Assembly: GCA_964649725.1 (NCBI GenBank)
Contig: CAZYTM010000011.1
Span: forward strand, 18,483-82,482
Source of the DNA: CAZYTM01 sp964649725
GTDB taxonomy: Bacteria > Desulfobacterota > Desulfuromonadia > Geobacterales > Geobacteraceae
Length of the DNA stretch: 64,000 nucleotides
Reading direction: 5' to 3'
Of the stretch, positions 42,453-49,525 are shown piece by piece. The notes under the pieces were generated by a model. It searched no databases. It worked only from the letters and a program-made list of their open reading frames with translations, and had not been told where the DNA came from. The position numbers were made by a program, and so were the translations under genes. Positions within the stretch are counted from its first letter, which is position 1; every line of letters begins with the position of its first letter.

Positions 42453-42490
42453 GCCGCAGATTACTGATAAGGTGATCTTGCGGCTTTTTC
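42453..42490 (+). terminator. Terminator-like hairpin in the leader (possible attenuator or end of a small RNA)
   Basis: GCCGCAGAT pairs with ATCTTGCGGC (one bulged T) followed by TTTTT. It sits between a strong promoter and the next gene. A 21-codon frame starting at 42410 (MGGWMPGVGGNINEGRRLLIR) ends within the hairpin. Read-through, attenuation, or a stand-alone RNA of about 100 bases are all possible. Confidence 0.6.
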
Positions 42491-42574
42491 TATTGCGAGA
42501 TGACAGAATCTCTAGGGACGCTGCTTGTTATGTTGCCTGTTGTCCTTCAAGGCCTGTCTTTAGAGGAGCTCGAA

Positions 42575-43198
42575 ATGCCTGAAGGCTTTATCCCGGCACA
42601 TGGCGGTTACCAGAAACTGCTTTCCTACCAGAAAGCAGAAATTATCTATGATGCAACAGTCTATTTCTGTGACCGTTTCATTGACCGGCGCAGCCGCACT
42701 CATGACCAGATGGTGCAGGCTGCCCGCTCCGGCAAACAGAACATTATAGAAGGGAGCATGGCCTCCGGCACCTCAAAAGAGATGGAGATCAAGCTGACCA
42801 ACGTGGCGCGGGCCAGCCTGGAAGAGCTGCTGGTCGATTATCGGGATTTTTTGCGGACAAAAGGAATGGCGATTTGGGATAAGGAGAGCAAAGAAGCGCA
42901 GTTTGTCAGAAAGTTGGGGAGAGGAAATAATGGGACTCATGGGTTATATGAGATCTATAGGTCCTGTATTGAAACTCGTCCGCCGGAGATCGTGGCAAAC
43001 ATCATCATCTGCCTGATTCACCAGGCCAACTTTCTACTGGACAAGCAGTTGAAGTCACTGGAACAGGCGTTCCTGAAAAAAGGCGGCTTGCGTGAGAGGA
43101 TGACCAGGGCACGTCTTGAGGCGAGGAAAAGAGGGGGGATGAGAGGGGCTGGTAAGTCTAAGGGTTTGTCTGGGGACGGTTCTGCTAATCCCGATTAA
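42575..43198 (+). CDS. Four-helix-bundle protein (23S rRNA-IVP-like, suffix-domain type)
   Basis: About 207 residues. The region QKAEIIYDATVYFCDRFIDR ... HDQMVQAARSGKQNIIEG ... ASLEELLVDYRDFL is the four-helix bundle family also encoded in 23S rRNA intervening sequences; its function is unknown, perhaps RNA-related. This is the longer form with an additional C-terminal part (about 120-207). GAGGAG lies before the ATG at 42575. The last residues (KGLSGDGSANPD) are encoded inside a 13-bp inverted repeat whose partner lies 100 bases downstream, so the C-terminus may have been altered by insertion of a repeat element. Confidence 0.85.
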   Translation: MPEGFIPAHGGYQKLLSYQKAEIIYDATVYFCDRFIDRRSRTHDQMVQAARSGKQNIIEGSMASGTSKEMEIKLTNVARASLEELLVDYRDFLRTKGMAIWDKESKEAQFVRKLGRGNNGTHGLYEIYRSCIETRPPEIVANIIICLIHQANFLLDKQLKSLEQAFLKKGGLRERMTRARLEARKRGGMRGAGKSKGLSGDGSANPD

Positions 43199-43298
43199 TT
43201 ACGGATAAATATCAAACAATTAATTTTTTGCGAGTTTTGCAAAACAAATAATAAACAGCATCATGCTGATATATCTACATAAAATCAGAACCGTCCCC
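43172..43298. repeat. Pair of 13-bp inverted repeats flanking 101 AT-rich bases (REP/MITE-like)
   Basis: GGGGACGGTTCTG at 43172-43184 and its exact complement at 43286-43298. The left copy lies in the end of the four-helix gene; the right copy touches the stop codon of the last cassette gene. The interior carries no gene, and holds short hairpins such as AGCATCATGCT. Similar GGGGACGGTTCT ends are known around REP-associated transposases, but no transposase is present here. Confidence 0.7.
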
Positions 43299-43300
43299 GA

Positions 43301-43336
43301 TTATTGCCCGGTCATGGTCTGAGCGTCTGGTTGGCA
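43301..43336 (-). other. Remnant attC site of cassette 5 (R' half only)
   Basis: On the minus strand TGCCAAC (43330-43336) complements the cassette's own left boundary GTTGGCA at 43802, exactly as R' should. The expected second half with a stem and GTTRRRY is absent; instead the 13-bp inverted repeat starts at once. It is therefore read as an attC cut off by the repeat element. Confidence 0.5.
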
Positions 43337-43750
43337 ATTGTCTTTCTTTTCCGGAGTTGGAGGGTTTTCCCTCCCCATTTCATAAAAAACCCACCATACA
43401 AGTTTAGGCAGAAAAAACCACCATACAGGCCCAATGAATGCCTCACCTATTGGCGCAGGCAGCCACCAATAAAGAAAAGTAATTGGGAAATCGGCAATAT
43501 TAAGGGGAATAAGATCTAGTTGCCACTGTGCATCTGTTGTAAGTGGATGGAAGAAAAATAAATAGCAGGCTAAACGCATGACTCCCAATCCAATGCTCAG
43601 ATTGTTGACCCACTTTGGTCTCTTGCGTTTGTATTTTATTTTCGACTTCACATATCTTCCGGTCGAAATACAGGTAATGCATAATCCTGTGCCATCAACA
43701 CCTTGATCTTCAACAGGAGTCCCACAAAATTTACATTTACCTTCTTCCAA
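43301..43750 (-). CDS. Cassette gene 5: zinc-ribbon membrane protein, unknown
   Basis: 149 residues. N-terminal Cys pairs (CKFCG and CITC, 19 residues apart) suggest a small zinc ribbon, followed by a basic segment (KSKIKYKRKRPKW) and two or three membrane segments rich in Trp/Phe. It starts with TTG preceded by GGGAG. The stop codon lies next to a truncated attC and the right-hand 13-bp inverted repeat. AT-rich codon use differs from the core genes around. No function recognised. Confidence 0.65.
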   Translation of the reverse strand: MEEGKCKFCGTPVEDQGVDGTGLCITCISTGRYVKSKIKYKRKRPKWVNNLSIGLGVMRLACYLFFFHPLTTDAQWQLDLIPLNIADFPITFLYWWLPAPIGEAFIGPVWWFFLPKLVWWVFYEMGRENPPTPEKKDNCQPDAQTMTGQ

Positions 43751-43801
43751 AGGCTTCTCCCTCTAAAGTTCAAGACTGATTCTTTGATTTATTCATCTTT
43801 T

Positions 43802-43862
43802 TGCCAACGGGTCGGCCTTGACCTGCCGAGTTTTTCGGGCAGGTCTAAGGACGTGGTTAGAC
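43802..43862 (-). other. Integron attC recombination site D
   Basis: 61 bases on the minus strand from R' GTCTAAC to R'' GTTGGCA. The inner arms GACCTGCC and GGCAGGTC pair perfectly, as do CCTT and AAGG beyond an extra base, giving the imperfect hairpin typical of attC. R' complements the left boundary TTAGAC of the same cassette. Confidence 0.88.
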
Positions 43863-44288
43863 ATCCGGCCTCATTTTCTTCTTTGCCAGACGGCTCCCAA
43901 ACTCTGCAAACATAAACGCCATAAGCACAAACGCAATGAATTGTCCTGTCATAACTATTGTGGTGAAAGCTGTTATCTTCGGTTGTTGAAAGAAAGCGTA
44001 AACCGGAAGGCTTTCAGTCAACAGCACAAAAAGAGAGGCTATAATTTTTGGTTGTTTCGGTTCTAAAAAACCAGCCGGTAGAACTGTGATGATTGCTGTG
44101 AAAGCAGCGCTGATCAGGTTGAAAGTAATGAATATGGCTGCCAGCGCAGTTTTCGACTTTGCCGAGAAAGCGTTGATTGTCGGGAATGCTCCGTTCGTCG
44201 TCAAGAATGCCTGTACCTCCGTGTAGACTGAAGGGGTGGCTAAGATGATGCAGGCGATCAGGCCCCATTTCATGAATTTTCTCGCCAT
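43857..44288 (-). CDS. Cassette gene 4: small membrane protein, unknown
   Basis: 143 residues with four membrane segments (about 8-24, 46-72, 80-98, 108-130) and a basic C-terminus (RLAKKKMRPDV). The ATG at 44288 follows GAGGAAAAGC, 21 bases after the cassette boundary; the frame upstream of it runs through attC C and is not coding. The stop codon lies inside attC D, as is common for integron cassettes. No family recognised. Confidence 0.68.
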   Translation of the reverse strand: MARKFMKWGLIACIILATPSVYTEVQAFLTTNGAFPTINAFSAKSKTALAAIFITFNLISAAFTAIITVLPAGFLEPKQPKIIASLFVLLTESLPVYAFFQQPKITAFTTIVMTGQFIAFVLMAFMFAEFGSRLAKKKMRPDV

Positions 44289-44309
44289 GCTTTTCCTCAT
44301 CATTTTTCT

Positions 44310-44371
44310 GTCTAACGGCTTGAGGGTCTGCTGTGAAGCGAAGCGGAAACAGCAGCACCCGAGTGTTATGT
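44310..44371 (-). other. Integron attC recombination site C
   Basis: 62 bases on the minus strand from R' ACATAAC to R'' GTTAGAC. CTGCTGT pairs with ACAGCAG, and GGGT with ACCC, across a small loop. R' is the complement of the cassette's left boundary GTTATGT at site B. Confidence 0.88.
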
Positions 44372-44863
44372 CATTCTGTGTGATTTTTTTGGTTTCTTTG
44401 GTTTTGAACAAACATAAACAAGCAAGAGAACATAAACTAGGAATGCTATGCTGAACCATTCATTGACATTTAAATTGAGAACATTTCGCCTACCCAGTAA
44501 TGGTGCAGTGAAAAACATAAGCAGCGTAATTATAGGAAGAACTGCATACAATAGCTCTCTTGACAGTTCAATTTTGCGTCCAGTTGTGCGGAAATGACTT
44601 ATTCTATCTCTTGCTTGCGAGAGCCACCCAAGCATGAAGGTAATTATAAAAATAGAGGCGAAGAACACTATGGCACCTGTCATAGCTCCAACTGCTACAC
44701 TTATCAGGCCACCAAGAAAAAGAACCTGACTGATTCCTGACATTGGAATCCCGCCTCGCCATTGAACCGGTTCATGGCGACATCTTAGCCTCAAGAAATG
44801 GAACAATGTGCACGTTGATACAATTGATGCGCCGATGCCGACAATTATGTTGTTAGCAGGCAT
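44366..44863 (-). CDS. Cassette gene 3: membrane protein, unknown
   Basis: 165 residues, four hydrophobic segments (about 5-24, 44-82 as two helices, 104-124, 135-152) and a Lys-rich C-terminus (KPKKPKKSHR). GAGGTGAACGT stands before the ATG, 21 bases after the cassette boundary. The stop codon TAA falls within R' of attC C. Codon use is AT-rich. No recognisable family. Confidence 0.68.
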   Translation of the reverse strand: MPANNIIVGIGASIVSTCTLFHFLRLRCRHEPVQWRGGIPMSGISQVLFLGGLISVAVGAMTGAIVFFASIFIITFMLGWLSQARDRISHFRTTGRKIELSRELLYAVLPIITLLMFFTAPLLGRRNVLNLNVNEWFSIAFLVYVLLLVYVCSKPKKPKKSHRMT

Positions 44864-44884
44864 ACGTTCACCTCTTTTGCTGTG

Positions 44885-44945
44885 ACATAACGGGTTGGGC
44901 GCTGACCTGACGGCTTTATCGGTCAGGTCTTGCGCCTTGTTAGAC
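44885..44945 (-). other. Integron attC recombination site B
   Basis: 61 bases on the minus strand from R' GTCTAAC to R'' GTTATGT. GACCTGAC and GTCAGGTC pair perfectly over 8 bp, and GGCGC with GCGCC outside them, with unpaired bases between, which is the classic attC fold. R' complements the TTAGAC left end of its cassette. Confidence 0.93.
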
Positions 44946-45846
44946 GCATTATAATATTGCGAATCTCCCTAGCTATACTCCATGTCCATGGGCCGTTCAT
45001 TTTTAAAGTAAATGGCGCACCCTTCCAGCAATCTGTCGATTTGTATTTTGCTATGCGTTTCAGATTCGGTGCTGGGCTCAAACCAAGATGTTTCCATAAT
45101 GCAATCTGATTTGCTCGATGTTCAGGATCGTCTGGTGTTAGCGGATGAGGGGCAGTAAGCAGCAGTATCCCCCCGTTAGATAATTCTTCTGCTCGATAGA
45201 CACCGGTTGCTTTGAGAAGTTTGTCTCGTCCCCAGTAGCGGACACAACCGGCACCAAAGAAATTGGCCCAACTTACGCCGGTAACTGGGCAATCAATATG
45301 TGGATGTTCGACACGACCGTACCTCATGCTGAAAAAACCCATGAAGCGAAACAATCCTCCTCCATCTAGGGATAGACGAACAGCATGATCATCCTTTGAA
45401 TCACATATCTCACCGCAAAGTGGATCGATAATCTGGTTTAGAGCTCTGGTGAAATCGAGGTATTTTTCTATGTTCTGGTAATTCACTGTGCCATCATTTG
45501 CTTCAAAGAACTGATCGTTTATATGGATAAAGAAATGAGATTTAACATATGTATTTCTCAATAGCTTGCCAGCGTCTTCATCTACTAGCATTACAAGCTG
45601 AAAACGAACACCCTTGTTTCCACCAAAACGAATATGCCTCTCTTTTTCCACCAAGAAAAGATGCCTTATCCGCTCATGTTCAAGTGGCTTATATCTTGGC
45701 CTCTCAGCCTGACTCAACGTAAAGCCGTCAATACAAAATACATCCTTATAGCTTGAAAGCAGATCAACAAGTGAGTCTATGAATGCTTCATTTGTCAAAG
45801 ACTTAGTGGTGCAAAAATTGGAATCAATACGCTGGGAGTCGTTCAT
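44923..45846 (-). CDS. Cassette gene 2: unknown protein
   Basis: 307 residues, soluble, without a recognised domain. Acidic-aromatic blocks such as FFIHINDQFFEANDGTVNY, RFMGFFSMRYGRVEHPHIDCP and GGILLLTAPHPLTPDDPEH give the impression of a well-structured enzyme or of an immunity-type protein. The segment VEKERHIRFGGNKGVRFQLVMLVDE may form a central sheet. ATGAGGCGAA ahead of the ATG contains the ribosome site, and the start lies 10 bases after the cassette boundary. The stop codon lies in attC B. Function unknown. Confidence 0.7.
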   Translation of the reverse strand: MNDSQRIDSNFCTTKSLTNEAFIDSLVDLLSSYKDVFCIDGFTLSQAERPRYKPLEHERIRHLFLVEKERHIRFGGNKGVRFQLVMLVDEDAGKLLRNTYVKSHFFIHINDQFFEANDGTVNYQNIEKYLDFTRALNQIIDPLCGEICDSKDDHAVRLSLDGGGLFRFMGFFSMRYGRVEHPHIDCPVTGVSWANFFGAGCVRYWGRDKLLKATGVYRAEELSNGGILLLTAPHPLTPDDPEHRANQIALWKHLGLSPAPNLKRIAKYKSTDCWKGAPFTLKMNGPWTWSIAREIRNIIMRLTRRKT

Positions 45847-45856
45847 TTCGCCTCAT

Positions 45857-45920
45857 GTCTAACGGGGCTGCGGCGCACCGGCGGAGCGTAGCGGAGACCG
45901 CGTGCCGCCGCGGGTTGGCA
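45857..45920 (-). other. Integron attC recombination site A
   Basis: 64 bases on the minus strand from R' TGCCAAC to R'' GTTAGAC. The GC-rich arms CCGCGGCGGCAC and GTGCGCCGCAGCCCCG pair imperfectly. R' complements GTTGGCA, the left boundary of the DUF3800 cassette at 47182. Confidence 0.88.
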
Positions 45921-45928
45921 GTAATGCA

Positions 45929-47167
45929 TCAGAATGGAATATCATCATCGGGGTTAAACCCTGGTTCACTTTCCTCAAACTGGCTAAAGTCATCCTCATA
46001 GCGCTCAGTTCGCTCCTCGCGTAACCAACTAACAAGCTCTTGGTACGATATATGAGTCCACTTTGCATTTTCCAGTTTATGTTGAATATGGTTCTGACCC
46101 TTCAGTCCCCCCTTTGTCTTCTTTCGCAGCTGTACTGCCTCAAAAAGCATAGGTGCTTGTGACCCTTTGAGACCAAGTTCTTCCGGCGTAACAGCAGTGC
46201 CATTAAATAAATGTATAAAGTTCTTCTCTGTTATTATTTCTCTCAGATGCTTGGATAAATCACTTTTTATCGTTTCTTTTGCACGAAAGGAGTAATTGAA
46301 AAGGCCAGCAATGATATCCGAGACCTGTACCCCATAATGCTCAACAGAGCTTGCTGCTGATACCGCTGAAACTGAAAGGTCTCCATTCACTATGGATACG
46401 TCAGATACACGAAAAGTTTGGCCGAGGTTAGAAATGTCATCAATGAATTCTTTCAAATTGTAATCTGTAGTTGCCTTCGTCTGATCATAAACAACTGTAG
46501 CTCTGTTGATTCCATAATATGTTCTTAGATGTATGAGGAGGGTTGCTAATATGGATTCATAAAAAATGCGGTTGTTCTGGTGCAAGGTAAGTTTTAGAAG
46601 AGCCAGTTGCGGACGATTTAAGAATGGACTTAGAAGTTCTCCTGCGTTGTCACGATTCATAGCTTGCATGCAGTGCTGCCATAAAGATTGTAACGAATCC
46701 TCGTCTGGGCTGCGGATAAATTTATTGTAATGCCTTAAGAAGCTTTCAAACCAGTCTGCGCCCATAATAGCAGGCAAGTTGAATGACAAAAGGTTGGCAT
46801 AAGCTAAACACCACCCATCTTCAAGTAAGTTCACCCCATCATCCAAAAGAAGTACGGGATGGATGCAGTCAGCGACAAAGTCTCTTATTAGGGCGCTCCA
46901 CTTGTCGGCAACGTAGCAGCAGAATTGATCGGGATGTTCACCTAGGTAATCAATAAACGCATGCAGCTTTTTTCTGCCACTTTCCCGGCCGACCAACCTC
47001 GAAAATTTTAATTCGGCTCCCCTGTCTCCAGCAAATACCCCTGATGCTAACTGTTCAAAATCTTCTGCGGTGAACATGTTACATGCTAAAGAAAATACGG
47101 GCTGGTCGGGGTTTACGTAGTCCGCCCCTGTGTAGCCGCTTTCATCTATGTAGATCACATGGTTCAT
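45929..47167 (-). CDS. Cassette gene 1: DUF3800 protein
   Basis: 412 residues. The N-terminal YIDESGYTG is the DUF3800 signature, whose Asp/Glu are thought to belong to an RNase H-like nuclease fold; later VYDQTKATTDYN and GVQVSDIIAGLFNYSFR (the second conserved Asp region) fit the same family. DUF3800 genes are common in defence islands and mobile elements, but no activity is established that I can cite. ATG at 47167 begins the conserved domain and follows AAGAGAAGAAG; the frame continues upstream through the repeat array but is not believed. First cassette of the array. Confidence 0.82.
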   Translation of the reverse strand: MNHVIYIDESGYTGADYVNPDQPVFSLACNMFTAEDFEQLASGVFAGDRGAELKFSRLVGRESGRKKLHAFIDYLGEHPDQFCCYVADKWSALIRDFVADCIHPVLLLDDGVNLLEDGWCLAYANLLSFNLPAIMGADWFESFLRHYNKFIRSPDEDSLQSLWQHCMQAMNRDNAGELLSPFLNRPQLALLKLTLHQNNRIFYESILATLLIHLRTYYGINRATVVYDQTKATTDYNLKEFIDDISNLGQTFRVSDVSIVNGDLSVSAVSAASSVEHYGVQVSDIIAGLFNYSFRAKETIKSDLSKHLREIITEKNFIHLFNGTAVTPEELGLKGSQAPMLFEAVQLRKKTKGGLKGQNHIQHKLENAKWTHISYQELVSWLREERTERYEDDFSQFEESEPGFNPDDDIPF

Positions 47168-47181
47168 TCTTCTTCTCTTCT

Positions 47182-47188
47182 TGCCAAC
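47182..47188 (-). other. Left recombination boundary of the first cassette
   Basis: GTTGGCA on the minus strand, 14 bases before the DUF3800 start, complements R' of attC A. No attC-type hairpin lies upstream of it, so this may be the attI side of a former integron, or an attC lost by rearrangement. Confidence 0.55.
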
Positions 47189-47211
47189 TCGTAATTGACC
47201 AGTTAGAGTAA

Positions 47212-47404
47212 GTTCCTTATATAGGCTGTCGGTTCCCATTATAAGGAAAATGTTACTTATATAGGGTGTTACTGTTGTTCCCTATACAGGTAATTTCGAC
47301 CGATTTTTTACTTATCCTGCAAGTTCCTCATATAAGTAACTTGTTACCTATATGAGGGACCATGATCTTTCTGGATTTTACAGTTTAAAGCCCCTTATAT
47401 AAGG
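47212..47404. promoter_or_regulatory. Array of six directly repeated 15-bp elements upstream of the DUF3800 cassette
   Basis: Plus-strand copies start at 47212, 47232, 47252, 47277, 47323 and 47343, close to GTTMCYTATATRRG; a palindromic half-copy CCTTATATAAGG is at 47393-47404. Three neighbours are exactly 20 bases apart, as are the last two. Copies at 47323 and 47343 together with their flanks also form a 17-bp inverted repeat with two mismatches. The remaining spacer to pgi holds only the pgi terminator. Confidence 0.8.
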
Positions 47405-47494
47405 AGCTTCGGTGTATACTGGAAACGGTTTTGATGTTCTCCTTTAGAATCAGCCTGTTCCCAACCCTTATAAAATCATTCCCCCTACAAAACG

Positions 47495-47533
47495 CAAAAA
47501 ACCGCCTGTCGGTCATTCCCGGCAAAGGCGGCT
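47495..47533 (-). terminator. Terminator of pgi
   Basis: On the minus strand CCGCCT and AGGCGG pair around an 18-base loop and are followed by TTTTTT. Confidence 0.7.
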
Positions 47534-47612
47534 TCAATATGTTCCATGACATCCATCCCTGACATTCCCCTGAGAAGATTTTAACGATAAATAACCTTAA
47601 CCACCTCCACTG

Positions 47613-49214
47613 TCAAGTAATGTTTCCTCTGGCGCTGAACCTGCTGGCGCAGAGGTCGTCGGCCCGCTCCATGACGATGCCGTGGTCTTCGTTGGCGGCC
47701 AGATGGAGGAGGAGGCGGAAGATGGTCTCCACCTGTTCCGGGGCCTCTATCGCTGCGGCCAGTTCGCTCACGGTGAGGGGGGTGCCGGGCTGGCTGCGGA
47801 GCCTGGCGAGGATCGCCGACTGCAGCTTCAGTACTGCGCCGGCCGCCTTCTTCCCTGCCTCGACACCGGGCTGGTGGTAGGCGTTGATATTGATCAGGCT
47901 GGCATAGAGGCCGACGGCCCGCTCGAAGAGGGCGATCAGCACGCCGAGGGTGCGGGGGTCGAGCCGCTCGATGGTGATGGTGAGCGATTCCCGGCCATTC
48001 TCTGCCAGGGCGGTGCGGGTCCCCTGGAGGAAACCGTGCAGGTAGTCGCCGCTGGTCACGTCCGGCTCCACCTGCAGCGATCTGCCGGGGCGGTCGGCCA
48101 GTACCTCGATGAAGCTGACAAAGAAGTTGTTCACCCCTTCCCGCAATTGCTGCACATAGGCGTGCTGGTCGGTGGAGCCTTTGTTGCCGTAGACGGTCAG
48201 CCCCTGGTTGACTTGGCGACCGTCACGGTCTAGCCCCTTGCCGAGCGACTCCATGATCAGCTGCTGCAGGTAGCGGGAGAAGAGGAGCAGCCGGTCCTTG
48301 TAGGGGAGGAGTACCATGTCCCGGCTCCCCTTGCCGCTGCTGGCGTAGAACCAGGCAAGCGCCAGCAGTGCGGCCGGATTGCGGCGGGTCGTGGTCTGCC
48401 GGGTGATGCTGTCGCACAGCTTCGCCCCCTCCAGCAGCGCCATGATATCTACCCCCTGCAGGGCGGCCGGGAGCAGACCGACCGCCGAGGTGACCGAGGT
48501 TCGGCCGCCGACCCAGTCCCACATCGGGAAACGGGCCAGCCATTTTTCCGCTACGGCGGTCTTGTCGAGCAGGCTGTCACGGCCGGTCACTGCTACGGCG
48601 TGGCGAGGGAAGGCTAGCCCTCTGGCAGCGTAGGCCTGTTGCACCTCCAGCATGCCGTTGCGGGTCTCGGCGGTGGAGCCGCTCTTGGAGATGACGATGG
48701 TGAGGGTCTCGGCGAGGGTGGAGCCGAGTTCCGCCAGGGTCCGGTCGATGCCGTCCGGATCGGTGTTGTCGAGAAAATAGGGGCGTAATCTGTCAGCGGC
48801 CGAGCCGAGGGCGTCGGCCACCAGCTGCGGGCCGAGGGCGGAACCGCCGATCCCGACCAGCAGCAGTCTGGTGAAACGGCGGCCATTGGCAGCGGCAATG
48901 GTGCCGCTATGGATATCGGCGCTGAACTCCTGTATGGCACGGATGGTGAACTCTATCTCGGCGGCCAGTTCGCTTTGGGGGGCCAGGGGAGGGTTGCGCA
49001 GCCAGTAGTGGCCGACCATCCGCCCTTCATCAGGGTTGGCGATAGCTCCCTGTTCCAGCGCGGCCATTTCAGTAAAGGCCTGCTGCATGGCCGGTTCCAT
49101 GGAGAGGAGAAAGTCTTCATCGAAGTTTATCCGACTGATATCGAGCAGCAGCCCCAGCTCCGGTGAGTCATAGAGATAGCTCTGATAACGTTGCCATTGT
49201 TGCAGGTTGTCCAT
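47613..49214 (-). CDS. pgi: Glucose-6-phosphate isomerase with C-terminal helical extension
   Basis: Interconverts glucose-6-P and fructose-6-P. Family motifs are VGIGGSALGPQLV, VISKSGSTAETRN, GGRTSVTSAVG, and NKGSTDQHAYVQQLREG with the catalytic Gln/Glu region. 533 residues. The last about 65 residues (LQSAILARLRSQPGTPLTVSELAAAI) look like a winged-helix-type extension, as also seen in cyanobacterial-type Pgi of similar length. GGGAGAAACC stands before the ATG. Confidence 0.95.
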   Translation of the reverse strand: MDNLQQWQRYQSYLYDSPELGLLLDISRINFDEDFLLSMEPAMQQAFTEMAALEQGAIANPDEGRMVGHYWLRNPPLAPQSELAAEIEFTIRAIQEFSADIHSGTIAAANGRRFTRLLLVGIGGSALGPQLVADALGSAADRLRPYFLDNTDPDGIDRTLAELGSTLAETLTIVISKSGSTAETRNGMLEVQQAYAARGLAFPRHAVAVTGRDSLLDKTAVAEKWLARFPMWDWVGGRTSVTSAVGLLPAALQGVDIMALLEGAKLCDSITRQTTTRRNPAALLALAWFYASSGKGSRDMVLLPYKDRLLLFSRYLQQLIMESLGKGLDRDGRQVNQGLTVYGNKGSTDQHAYVQQLREGVNNFFVSFIEVLADRPGRSLQVEPDVTSGDYLHGFLQGTRTALAENGRESLTITIERLDPRTLGVLIALFERAVGLYASLININAYHQPGVEAGKKAAGAVLKLQSAILARLRSQPGTPLTVSELAAAIEAPEQVETIFRLLLHLAANEDHGIVMERADDLCASRFSARGNIT

Positions 49215-49327
49215 GGTTTCTCCCTGTTGAAAATCATATTGCCACGAAGGGGACGAAGTTACAGGATAAAAATATCCGCACTAATATGCCGAAAAGTGCC
49301 AATCTTGTGCTTTACCAACATGACTGA

Positions 49328-49430
49328 CCCCTCTCCATGAGGGAGAGGGCTAGGGTGAGGGGAACTGTTCTGTTTTATGGGCTTTGCCCCCTCAACCGGC
49401 CTTCGGCCACCTTCTCCCTCAGGGAGAAGG
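49328..49430. repeat. Intergenic REP-like repeats in the 310-base spacer upstream of pgi
   Basis: CCCTCTCC..GGGAGAGGG followed by CTAGGGTGAGGGG, then a second perfect hairpin CTTCTCCCT-C-AGGGAGAAG. The first string is of the very common proteobacterial CCCTCACCCTAGCCCTCTCCC type. Nothing else was seen in this spacer; no coding sequence is believed. Confidence 0.75.
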
Positions 49431-49525
49431 GATTATCAGCTCTTTTCGTACCTTTACGGGCTAACGGCCAATTCTCTGATCCTTCAGCTGATTTCGTCTA
49501 CTTCGTGGCTAAAATCAGTAGCAGT

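Noticed and set aside
47182..47239. Upstream extension of the DUF3800 protein to 47239
   Set aside because: The conserved domain starts at the later ATG, and the extension runs through the cassette boundary and a regulatory repeat.
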